From the NCBI RefSeq assembly GCF_016862215.1, contig NZ_BOMN01000089.1, positions 23,915 through 87,914 of the forward strand: a stretch of DNA of 64,000 bases. The letters run 5' to 3'. Made by a program: the position numbers and the translations under genes. This document shows positions 49,124-57,121 of this stretch, in pieces. This DNA comes from Winogradskya humida (GTDB lineage: Bacteria; Actinomycetota; Actinomycetes; Mycobacteriales; Micromonosporaceae). The notes beneath the pieces were generated by a model. It saw only the letters and a program-made list of their open reading frames with translations, was not told the origin of the DNA and ran no database searches. The stretch's first letter is position 1; each line of letters begins with the position of its first letter.

Positions 49124-49998
49124 CGGCTCGAGACCCAGCCTTTCAGCTCGCCGAGGATGGCGTCGAAGGCCAGGAGCATGAGCGACAAATGGCCCTCGGC
49201 CGGCTCCAGGTGGACGGTTGCTCCGGGGACGTGGGTGGCGAGCCAGCGGCCGTGGGCGTACGGAACCATGCGGTCCTGTTCTCCCTGCCAGACGGCCACC
49301 GGGGTGGTGATGGCGGTGAGGTCGAAGCCCCATTCCTCGATGAACGCCAGGTCGTCGTCGCGCCAGCCGTTGATGCCGGTGGAGACCGCGGCGCGGAAGG
49401 CCGTTGCCATGAAATCGGCGAAGTCACCGGTCAGCGCCCGGCGGTCCACGTCGGAGATGAGGTCGCCCAGCGAGTCAGCGACCTGGTCGCCGGTGACGTC
49501 GGTCAGGGCGGGGAGTTGCGCGGTCAGGTAGTCGCCAAGCGGCACTGATCCGGCCACCGCCGCGCCGAACTCCTCGATGTTCTCCGCGCCCATGCCGGCG
49601 AGCCAGTCGAGATCCGCCGCGGTGTAGGGGGCGACGCCGGCGACCGTCGCGGCGCCGAGGCAGCGCTCCGGGAGCAGGGCCGCGCAGGCGAGGGCGTGCG
49701 GGCCCCCGCCGGACCAGCCGACGGTCAGGAACTGCGAGGCGCCGATGGCGTCGAGGACGGCGGCGACGTCGAGCGCAGCCGACCCGACCGTGCGGCCGGG
49801 CTGGGCCGTTGATCCCGCGTAGCCGGGGCGGCTGATCGCGATCGTGCGCAGGCCGTGCTTGGTCGCGGTGGCGACCATCGGGTCGTGGAACCGGGCCGCG
49901 GACGGCGTGCCGCTGTGCAGAACCAGGGGCATGCCGTCCGCGGGACCCGCTACCAGATATTCGAGGGTACGGCCGTCCGCCAGACTGAGGTTTGCCAT
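49120..49998 (-). CDS. alpha/beta hydrolase in the arabinan operon
   Basis: A protein of 292 residues. The oxyanion segment is VLHSGTPSAARF, the nucleophile elbow GWSGGGPHALA, the acid strand VWQGEQDRMVPY, and the His lies in AEGHLSLM. No signal peptide. It is 9 bases after the GH43 gene and overlaps the kinase-like gene, so it shares the GH51 promoter. It could remove esters from imported sugars, but the fold alone does not tell. Confidence 0.85.
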   Translation of the reverse strand: MANLSLADGRTLEYLVAGPADGMPLVLHSGTPSAARFHDPMVATATKHGLRTIAISRPGYAGSTAQPGRTVGSAALDVAAVLDAIGASQFLTVGWSGGGPHALACAALLPERCLGAATVAGVAPYTAADLDWLAGMGAENIEEFGAAVAGSVPLGDYLTAQLPALTDVTGDQVADSLGDLISDVDRRALTGDFADFMATAFRAAVSTGINGWRDDDLAFIEEWGFDLTAITTPVAVWQGEQDRMVPYAHGRWLATHVPGATVHLEPAEGHLSLMLLAFDAILGELKGWVSSR

Positions 49999-50007
49999 AC
50001 GCAGACC

Positions 50008-51033
50008 TTAGATCGGGCCGGCACCACCCTGGGGGATGCCGAAGTGCGGGGTGCCGTCCGCGTTCCAGGTGAGTTTCTGGACGCGGGTGTGCCGGTTGGG
50101 GTCGTAGAGGGGGTCTCCGGTGATGTCGCGGTAGTCGCGGGCGTGGTAGACGAGGACGTCGGTGACGCCGTCCGCTCCGACGGTGAACGAGTTGTGGCCG
50201 GGGCCGTACTGTTCCGTTGCGGGGTTGCTGGTGAAGATCGGGTCCGGGGTCTTGGTCCACGACGCGTTCTTGAGCAGGTCCGCCGTGGCGCTCGCCGAGA
50301 TCAGGCCGATGCAGTAACGCGCATCGGTGGCGCTGGCCGAGAACGAGATGAAGACCTTGCCGTTGCGTACGATGACCGCTGGCCCCTCGTTGACGCGGTA
50401 GCCCTGGATCTCCCAGCTGCGCGTCGGGGTGGCGATGCGGACCGGCTTGGTGCGCAGGGTCCACGGGTTGCTGAGCTCCGCGATGTAGAGGCTCGAGTTG
50501 ACCGCGATCTCCGGTTCGCTCTGCGCCCAGACCAGGTAGCGGCGGCCGCGGTGCGCGAACGTGGTCGCGTCCAGCGAGAAGCTGTCCCATTCGGTGGCGA
50601 TCTGGCCGCGCAGGGTCCAGCCCGCCGGGTCGCGCGGGTCGGCAAGAGCAGATTCCAGCACATACATGCGTACGCGGAAGACGTCATCGCTGTCCCCGGC
50701 GGCGAAGTAGATGTACCACTTGTCGTCGATGCGATGCAGTTCCGGCGCCCAGATGTGCCCACCCATCCGGCCGGAGCCGGGGCGGCGCCACACCACGGAT
50801 TCCGTTGCCGCGCCGAGCCCCGCGATGCTGGGCGCGCCGCGGACGATGATCCGGTCGTACTCGGGGACGGAACCGGTGAAGTAGTACTGCCCGGCCACCG
50901 GCCTGGTGATGAACGGGTCCGCGCGCTGGCTGATCAGCGGCGGGTTCGCGGCGACGGGCAGTTTCAGGACACCGACTCCGGCGATACCCAGGCCCCCGCT
51001 GAGGAGGCCGCGGCGGGTTATGCGATGCGTCAT
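50008..51033 (-). CDS. exported GH43-family glycosidase (arabinofuranosidase-like)
   Basis: A protein of 341 residues with a Tat signal (RRGLLSGGLG). The propeller residues are in RADPFI (base Asp), the WAPELHRI strand, LDATTF and VNEGPAVIVRNG (acid Glu), followed by QYGPGHNSF. This fits GH43 enzymes acting on arabinose-containing side chains. It lies 9 bases downstream of the GH51 gene in the same operon. The exact linkage specificity is uncertain. Confidence 0.85.
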   Translation of the reverse strand: MTHRITRRGLLSGGLGIAGVGVLKLPVAANPPLISQRADPFITRPVAGQYYFTGSVPEYDRIIVRGAPSIAGLGAATESVVWRRPGSGRMGGHIWAPELHRIDDKWYIYFAAGDSDDVFRVRMYVLESALADPRDPAGWTLRGQIATEWDSFSLDATTFAHRGRRYLVWAQSEPEIAVNSSLYIAELSNPWTLRTKPVRIATPTRSWEIQGYRVNEGPAVIVRNGKVFISFSASATDARYCIGLISASATADLLKNASWTKTPDPIFTSNPATEQYGPGHNSFTVGADGVTDVLVYHARDYRDITGDPLYDPNRHTRVQKLTWNADGTPHFGIPQGGAGPI

Positions 51034-51042
51034 GGCGATCCC

Positions 51043-53562
51043 CTAACGAAGTGACAGGCGCAGGAAGGTGACAGAGTTCGGCGGGAACGTGCGGGTGAAC
51101 GTGGACCCGAGCCCGCGCACGGTGCTGGTCACGGGTTGGATCGGCTCGGCGGTGCGCGTGTTCTGTTCACCCGGGTCGCCGGTGATAACCGTCTGCTCAC
51201 CGACCGGTGCGACCCGCAGACCGCCGAGGTCCACCTTCGTGATCGCCGCCGTGTCCTGGGCGTTGACAACCTTGACAATCAGTTCACGGGTACGGTCGTC
51301 GCGCGTGACCACCTGCGCGAACGGCTCGGTCACCTTGTCGTCGTCGAAGCTGCCCCATTCCTCGCCGTTCAGGACCAGCCGGACGTGCGTGCCGCGAACC
51401 TCGATGCGCAGGTCGTACGGCGTACCCGTGGTCACTGAGTTGGGTTTGGTGAGCAGTTGCTCCTTGGCGCTGGTGAAACCCTTCTCGACAGCGCCCTGGG
51501 TGTTGTTCCAGCCGCCGAGGTTCCACCAGTAGAACTGGCCGGTCTCCTGCACGCCGAACGCCACCAGGAAGCCCTCGGCTCCGGCGAATTTGGTCGCCGT
51601 GACACTCAGGTCGTAGTCGGTCTCGCCGATGGTGGCCGCTTTGACCATCGTGTCCTGCGCGGATGTGTCGCTTTGGACATAGGCGCCGTCGACAACGGAC
51701 CACGAACCGCGCGGTTGCACCGGCGTCCAGCCGTCGGCGTCGCCGTCGTTGAAGTCATCGCTGTACAGCACCGTGCCGTCCGGACGGGTCACCCGGACAT
51801 CGTCGTAGCGGGCCGACGTTGCCCATGTGGACAACCCGATCGCGCCGGTGATCGGCTGGGGTTGCACCACCGCGCCGGTGGCGGTACTCGGCACGACCCG
51901 GTCGCCGACGTTGTTCATGAACAGCTTCTGCATCTGATAGCTGGTCGAACCCCACGACTCGTCGTTGTCGAACCAGATCATGTCCGGGCGCCACTGCACA
52001 TTGTCGATGTTCGCGAACAGCGGGGCGTAGGACGCCATCTTCACGACGTCGGCGTTGCGCTCGAGGCCGGTCATGTACGCCGCTTCGGACAGCGAATTGA
52101 ACAGTTTCGCGTCCTGGGAGGCGTATTCACCCAGGAAGACCTTCGGGCCGCTGCGGGCGTACGTGTCATAGCGGTTGTTGTTCTGCAGGAACCAGCTCGG
52201 GCTGTTGTAATAGTGCTCATCCACCATCGCCACCCCGGCCGCGCGGTTCTTCGCCCACAGGTTGTCGAAGGTGGTCCCCTGGTCATCCGGGCCCGAGTTG
52301 CTGATCACCGTGAAGCCCGGATGCGCGGCCTCGATCGCCGCACGGAACTGCACAAAATTGGCCCAGTAGGCGTCGGGCAGGTTCTCCTCGTTCCCGACCG
52401 CGATCGAGGTGAGCCCGAACGGACGAGGGTGGCCCATTTTCGCGCGCACCCTGCCCCAGGTCGAGGTGACCGGCCCGTTCGCGAACTCGATAAGGTCCAG
52501 CGTGTCCTGGATATGCCGCCGCAGCAGCGCGGGATCATCGGTCGCGCGATTCTGCCCACACCCGGTCACCAGCGCCGGCACCACGGGCAGCGGCATCGCG
52601 CCGACATCCTCCGCGAACTGGAAGTACTCGTAGTAGCCGAGCCCGTAGGACTGGTTATAACCCCAGAAATTGCTGTTCGTCGCCCGCGTCTCGACCGGCC
52701 CGATGGTGTCCTTCCACTGGTACGAACGCGAACGGGGGAAACCACTCGCCGCGTCGTACCCGTACATGCTGCCGGTATTGACCAGGCACCCACCGGGGAA
52801 CCGCACAAAGCCGGGATTGAGCGCCGCGACCTTCTGCGCGAGATCCTTACGCAAACCGTTCGCGCGCCCCTTGAACGTGTCCCGCGGGAAGAGCGAAACC
52901 TCATCAAGCCTCAGCGTCCCGCCGCCGGCTGCAAGAACGGACAGCCTGCCATCATCAACGGTACGCCCGGAGCTGAGCGAAACGCTGTACTTCCGCCACT
53001 TGTCCCCGCGCACGATGAGCGTCCGCGCGGCCGCCCCGGTAAGCCCGACGGTCAACGCCGTCCCGGTGGGATTGTCGCTACGCGCCCAGACGGAGAAGTC
53101 GTAACGCGCACCGGCCTTGACCGCGAATCCGGTGTTGTACCCGGCATTCGTCACGCCGTACCGTCCACCGGCCACTCCGGTCAGATCAAGCTTGAGGTAC
53201 GTCCGATTACGCTCATTCAAACGCGCATCATCGTTCACCGTCGTCGCCGACCCGCTGCCCCCACTGTCCGCTGTGGGCGTCCAGGCGGTCAGCCCGTTGT
53301 ACGACCCGTTGTCCGCGGGCAGAAACTCAAACGAGCGATTGCGCACAAGCTCGGCGTACAACCCGCCATCGGCCGCATAGTTGATGTCCTCGAAGAAGAC
53401 GCCATACATGTCATCACTGATCGCGGGCCCCTTGGCCCGCGGATCCACCGTGATCGTGTAATCAGCTTCCACCGCACGAGCCTGAACCGGGGCGGCACCC
53501 GTCAACGCGACGGCCACCAGCACCGCCGTCGCCGCCGTCATCAGCAGCCGGGCATGGGACAT
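51043..53562 (-). CDS. secreted GH51 alpha-L-arabinofuranosidase
   Basis: A protein of 839 residues with a signal peptide cleaved near VQARA. It has an N-terminal beta-sandwich or carbohydrate-binding part, then the GH51 barrel with the acid/base Glu in VGNEENLP and the nucleophile in FLGEYASQD. A LamG-like insertion (about 610-750) precedes the closing beta domain ending FPPNSVTFLRL. It would release arabinose from arabinan or arabinoxylan outside the cell. ATG 53562 has GGGAGGA upstream. It is the first gene of a four-gene operon. Confidence 0.93.
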   Translation of the reverse strand: MSHARLLMTAATAVLVAVALTGAAPVQARAVEADYTITVDPRAKGPAISDDMYGVFFEDINYAADGGLYAELVRNRSFEFLPADNGSYNGLTAWTPTADSGGSGSATTVNDDARLNERNRTYLKLDLTGVAGGRYGVTNAGYNTGFAVKAGARYDFSVWARSDNPTGTALTVGLTGAAARTLIVRGDKWRKYSVSLSSGRTVDDGRLSVLAAGGGTLRLDEVSLFPRDTFKGRANGLRKDLAQKVAALNPGFVRFPGGCLVNTGSMYGYDAASGFPRSRSYQWKDTIGPVETRATNSNFWGYNQSYGLGYYEYFQFAEDVGAMPLPVVPALVTGCGQNRATDDPALLRRHIQDTLDLIEFANGPVTSTWGRVRAKMGHPRPFGLTSIAVGNEENLPDAYWANFVQFRAAIEAAHPGFTVISNSGPDDQGTTFDNLWAKNRAAGVAMVDEHYYNSPSWFLQNNNRYDTYARSGPKVFLGEYASQDAKLFNSLSEAAYMTGLERNADVVKMASYAPLFANIDNVQWRPDMIWFDNDESWGSTSYQMQKLFMNNVGDRVVPSTATGAVVQPQPITGAIGLSTWATSARYDDVRVTRPDGTVLYSDDFNDGDADGWTPVQPRGSWSVVDGAYVQSDTSAQDTMVKAATIGETDYDLSVTATKFAGAEGFLVAFGVQETGQFYWWNLGGWNNTQGAVEKGFTSAKEQLLTKPNSVTTGTPYDLRIEVRGTHVRLVLNGEEWGSFDDDKVTEPFAQVVTRDDRTRELIVKVVNAQDTAAITKVDLGGLRVAPVGEQTVITGDPGEQNTRTAEPIQPVTSTVRGLGSTFTRTFPPNSVTFLRLSLR

Positions 53563-53576
53563 CCGTGTCCTCCCGT

Positions 53577-53590
53577 TGTGAGCGTTAACA
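53577..53590. promoter_or_regulatory. LacI-like operator before GH51
   Basis: TGTGAGCGTTAACA is a 14-base LacI-type site with central CG, placed between the promoter and the ribosome site of the GH51 gene. It differs from the uronate sites, so another LacI protein may bind it. Confidence 0.5.
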
Positions 53591-53602
53591 ACAACGGCAG
53601 TG

Positions 53603-53631
53603 ATTATTCTCGATGTGTTACCACGAGTCAA
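53603..53631 (-). promoter_or_regulatory. promoter of the arabinan operon
   Basis: On the minus strand TTGACT (53626-53631) and AATAAT (53603-53608) are 17 bases apart. GTGTTACC occurs as a direct repeat at 53615-53622 and 53637-53644, 22 bases apart, which may bind an additional regulator. Confidence 0.65.
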
Positions 53632-53816
53632 CGGAAGTGTTACCGACAGTCGCCCTTGCTATGACACCGCGATCGAGCCCGGCCCCTCACCGCGCTCAGC
53701 CCGGCAAGCTAACCCAAACCAGCCCCTGCCTCGGTCCCGGCCTTTCGGCCCCGGTGCCTCCGCCCTGGTCCTGCCCCCGATCCGCCCGTGCCCCCGATCC
53801 CGCCCGTGGCCCCGAT

Positions 53817-53863
53817 CCTGGCCCTGGCCCTGGCCCTGGCCCTGGCCCTAGCCCTGGCCCTGG
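53817..53863. repeat. hexamer tandem repeat (CTGGCC)n
   Basis: About seven copies of a 6-base unit with one variant, in the gene-free region between the GH51 promoter and the channel gene. Confidence 0.75.
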
Positions 53864-53880
53864 TTCCGGCCTGACCCCGG

Positions 53881-54008
53881 TCTGGACACGGCCCGCTCTG
53901 GACACGGCCCCCTCTTGTCACGGCCCCCTCTTGTCACGGCCCGGTCTGACCACGGCCCGGTCTGACCACGGCCCGGTCTTGTCACGGCCCAGCCTGACCA
54001 CGGATTCG
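53881..54008. repeat. eight-copy 16-bp tandem array
   Basis: Eight consecutive 16-base units with invariant core CACGG and mostly CACGGCCC; the first three to six bases of each unit vary between TCTGGA, TCTTGT and TCTGAC. The array lies behind the channel gene stop (54144, minus strand). The gene-free region 53563-54143 contains only this, the hexamer array and the GH51 promoter. Confidence 0.8.
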
Positions 54009-54143
54009 GCTCTTTCATGGTCACTACTCACGGCGTCTGTCCAGGCTCGGCCCCGACCCAGGTAGGGGGCCCGACCCAGTCAACGCCACGGTCACGGCCA
54101 GGCCCGACCCGGGTCAGGATTGCGGCCCGGTCGCCCGTCCGGC

Positions 54144-55358
54144 TCAGATACGTTCCGGCTCAACCTCTGCCTGGCCCAGCCGCTGCTCCAATGCGTCGAG
54201 CGAGGCCCGAAGCTCGGCAATGTGATGCCGAACCGGCAACGCGACATCGGCCGGCACCGCGACCCCCGACAGAACGACTCCTGACAGAGCGACCCCTGGC
54301 GCGGCGACACCCGCTCCGGCAACACTCAACCCGGCCCGGTCAACCTCGCGCACTCCGCTCGGCCCCAACCCCGAATTCACATGCGCGCGCCCGAACTCAT
54401 ACTGCACATCCGAACCGAACCGCTCACTCCCCCGCCCGGCACCCGAACCGAACCGCTCACCCTCAGGCGCACCATCCGAACCGAACCGCGCAGCCCCTTC
54501 AGCGACTCCCACACCGGATCGCTCACTCTCGTGCACAACCCGCACACCAGATCGCTCACCCTCATGCGCGACCTGCACACCAGATCGCCCACCCTCGTGC
54601 ACAACCTGCACACCGGATCGCTCACCCTCGTGCGCGACCTTCACGCCGGATCGCTCAGCCTCGTGCGCCTCCTGCAGGGCGGTGAGTACCAGTCCGACAA
54701 GCAAATTGGTCAGCAGATAGCAGGCGGCGACCATATAGGACACGTAGTATAGGACAGCCCAGTCACTGACTTCGCGCCCGGCCTCCAGCGTGTCGGTGAT
54801 CCCGTCCAGTGACAGCAGCAGGAACAGCGTCAGCATCGCCTGGCCGACCGTGCCGTAGCGCTGCGGGTAGGCGTCCGCGAACATCATCCAGCCCAGCATC
54901 GCGTACCCGTAGATGACCAGGACCGTGATCAGGACGAAGCTGCCGAGACCCGGCAGGGCCTTGCGGATGCCGACCAGGATGACCCGCAGGCTCGGGAAGA
55001 GCCGGAACGTACGCAGGATGCGCGCCAGCCGCAGCAGCCGCAGGATCGTGACGTTCTCGCGCACGCCCGGCAGCAGCGGCGCCACGACGATCGCCAGGTC
55101 GAACAGATTCCAGCCGTCCCGGAAGAACCGGCCCGGGGTGGCGAGCTGCGCACCGAAGCGCACCAGCAGCTCCACCGCGAACAGAACTATGCAGAAACGC
55201 TCAATCAGCTGAAGCAAAGACCCGGCTGCGCCGACCACGCCGTCGTAGGTTTCCAGGCCCAGCAGCAGGGCGTTGACCACGATCACGGCGAAGCCCGCGA
55301 GATTGAACCAGGCCGAGTCGACTACGGCGGCGCAGCGACGGGAGACTACATAGGACAT
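54144..55358 (-). CDS. voltage-gated-type cation channel (BacNav-like) with long repeat tail
   Basis: A protein of 404 residues. Helices S1-S3 are followed by a voltage-sensor S4 with periodic arginines (ILRLLRLARILRTFRLF, 105-121). A pore loop TLFLLLSLDGITD (177-189) and S6 (about 202-228) come next. The filter SLDGITD has acidic residues at the positions of the CavAb/CavMr calcium-type filters, instead of the TLESW of sodium channels. Residues 231-318 are eight consecutive 11-residue repeats. The last helix HHIAELRASLDALEQRLGQAE (378-398) looks like the tetramer coiled coil. The ion is inferred. Confidence 0.82.
   Translation of the reverse strand: MSYVVSRRCAAVVDSAWFNLAGFAVIVVNALLLGLETYDGVVGAAGSLLQLIERFCIVLFAVELLVRFGAQLATPGRFFRDGWNLFDLAIVVAPLLPGVRENVTILRLLRLARILRTFRLFPSLRVILVGIRKALPGLGSFVLITVLVIYGYAMLGWMMFADAYPQRYGTVGQAMLTLFLLLSLDGITDTLEAGREVSDWAVLYYVSYMVAACYLLTNLLVGLVLTALQEAHEAERSGVKVAHEGERSGVQVVHEGGRSGVQVAHEGERSGVRVVHESERSGVGVAEGAARFGSDGAPEGERFGSGAGRGSERFGSDVQYEFGRAHVNSGLGPSGVREVDRAGLSVAGAGVAAPGVALSGVVLSGVAVPADVALPVRHHIAELRASLDALEQRLGQAEVEPERI
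54405..54668. repeat. 33-bp coding repeat, eight units, in the channel gene
   Basis: Encodes eight 11-residue units such as AHEGERSGVQV between S6 and the terminal coiled coil. The first five are close copies and the last three drift to an ERFGS pattern. The length suggests growth by tandem duplication. Confidence 0.85.
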
Positions 55359-55406
55359 TACTGTGGACGCTCCTCGGACGGTGAGAAAACCGCCGGGATC
55401 GTAGCC

Positions 55407-56612
55407 TCACCAACGAACGGGGAGCGCGTGCAGGCTCCGTACGATCATGCCTTCCTTGAAGTGGAGCTCGTCGACCGGCACGTCGATCCGCAGCGAAGGG
55501 AGCCTGCCGAGCAGCCCGCGCAACGCCTCCTGCAACTCCATGCGCGCCAGCTGCGCACCGAGACAATGGTGGACGCCCGCGCCGAAGCCGAGATGCGCGC
55601 CGTTCGACCGCAGCACGTCCAAACGATCAGGATCGGACACCAGCGCGGGGTCCCGGTTGGCAATAGCGGTCACCGGCAGGATGGCGGAGCCTGCGGGCAG
55701 GCGTACGCCGCTCAGTTCGACCTCCTCGGTCGCCACCCGGATCAGGCCGACGCCGCCCGCGCCGAGCTGCACGAACCGCATCAGCTCCTCGACCGCCTGC
55801 GGGATGCTCTCCGGTCGCTCCTGCAGCCGGGCCAGCTGGTCCGGGAACTGGTGCAGGGTAAGCAGAAACATGTTGATCTGGTTTGCCGTGGTCTCATGCC
55901 CGGCGATCAGCACGGTCAGGCACAGCCGCACCAGCTCACTCTCGGAGAGCCGGTCCCGGTCGTCGCGGGCGGCGATCAACGCGGTCATCAGATCATCGGC
56001 GGGCCGCTCCCGCTTCACCGCGATCAACTTCTGAAAGTACGCCGACAGGTGCCCGAACCCGGCCTGAATCTCCTCCGGTTTCGCCGTCGAATCGCTCAGC
56101 ACGACATCGGACCAGCCGTGGAACTCGTGCCGATCCTCCGCCGGCACCCCGAGCAGCTCGCAGATAACCCGAACAGGCAGCGGAAGAGAGAAATTCTCCA
56201 CCAGATCCGCGGGCTGCCCCAGCTTCACCAGCCGATCGATCAACTCGTCAACCATCTCCACCACCCGAGGCCGCAACGCCTCCACCCGCCGCACGGTGAA
56301 CGCCCCGGCCACCAGCCGCCGCAGCCGCGTGTGCTCCGGCGGATCCATGCCAAGAATAGAGTCGGTGGTCGCCTGCCCGAGCCCCGGATCGGGCACGCCC
56401 GGCTTGTTCGCCTCAGCCCGGCTGAACCGCGGATCAACCAGCACGGTCCGCACATCCTCGTACCGCGTCACCAACCACCCGGTCGACCCATCAGCCAGCC
56501 GGAACTCCGCCACCGGCCGATCCCGCTGCAACTCGGCGAGCTCAACCCCCGGATGAAAAATCGACCCCGGCGGCGGCAACGGAAAATCCACAGGCGCACG
56601 GTGCTCGGTCAT
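55407..56612 (-). CDS. cytochrome P450
   Basis: A protein of 401 residues of the soluble bacterial type. The I-helix motif is LIAGHETTANQ, the ExxR motif EELMRF, and the heme loop FGAGVHHCLGAQLAR with the Cys ligand. The C-terminal segment LHFKEGMIVRSLHALPVRW is typical. ATG 56612 starts the family-length protein; the longer frame is not supported. It stands alone, with no ferredoxin beside it, and diverges from the second type VII-style cassette. The substrate is unknown. Confidence 0.93.
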   Translation of the reverse strand: MTEHRAPVDFPLPPPGSIFHPGVELAELQRDRPVAEFRLADGSTGWLVTRYEDVRTVLVDPRFSRAEANKPGVPDPGLGQATTDSILGMDPPEHTRLRRLVAGAFTVRRVEALRPRVVEMVDELIDRLVKLGQPADLVENFSLPLPVRVICELLGVPAEDRHEFHGWSDVVLSDSTAKPEEIQAGFGHLSAYFQKLIAVKRERPADDLMTALIAARDDRDRLSESELVRLCLTVLIAGHETTANQINMFLLTLHQFPDQLARLQERPESIPQAVEELMRFVQLGAGGVGLIRVATEEVELSGVRLPAGSAILPVTAIANRDPALVSDPDRLDVLRSNGAHLGFGAGVHHCLGAQLARMELQEALRGLLGRLPSLRIDVPVDELHFKEGMIVRSLHALPVRW

Positions 56613-56779
56613 CGAACCCCCTCCGGAGAGTGACGTCCCCACAACATATCGAAGTTTCGCGATCAATGAAGTAGCCGCCAGACAGGCATTCATGGCGGCA
56701 GCGGGACGCGGGTGGCCTGCCCAATCATGATCGTTTACCGTGGGTGCTCGGTCTGCGGGGGATCGGGGGGCGGTCGGCG

Positions 56780-57121
56780 ATGAGTGGCGAGAGTGTGCGG
56801 TTTCCGGTGGATGAGGTGCGGACGCATGCCGGGACGGTCGATCGGGTAGCCGGGGACGTGGAGACCGCACGGAGCGCGGTCCACGAGGTGAGCATGGACA
56901 CCGGGGCGTACGGCCAGTTGTGCCAGTTCCTGCCCGGTCTGCTCTCGCCGCTGTTCGGACTCGCCCTCGAGGCGATGAACGAGAGTGCGGACGCGCTGCA
57001 GGAGACCGCCACGAAGTTGCGTGCCGCCGCCGACGAGACCGAGAGCACCGATCAGGGCACCGCGATCCGGGTCCGGGCCGCGGGTTCCGCTGCGACGCCC
57101 GCGATCGAGCTGCCACTGTGA
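56780..57121 (+). CDS. EspC-like small type VII substrate (DUF2580-type), copy 2
   Basis: A protein of 113 residues, paralogous to the one at 10781. It shares the middle segment MDTGAYGQLCQFLPG, the helical flanks and the end LPL. No signal peptide. A TACCGT at 56736-56741 may be its -10 box. The stop overlaps the GTG of the effector exactly as in copy 1. No YbaB-like gene precedes it here; a P450 gene diverges instead. Confidence 0.72.
   Translation: MSGESVRFPVDEVRTHAGTVDRVAGDVETARSAVHEVSMDTGAYGQLCQFLPGLLSPLFGLALEAMNESADALQETATKLRAAADETESTDQGTAIRVRAAGSAATPAIELPL

Noticed and set aside
51457..53664. Plus-strand open frame of 735 codons opposite the GH51 gene
   Set aside because: No recognisable domain; the GH51 catalytic motifs are on the minus strand.
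53881..54008. CRISPR-like array
   Set aside because: Units are contiguous 16-mers without unique spacers, and no cas gene is present.
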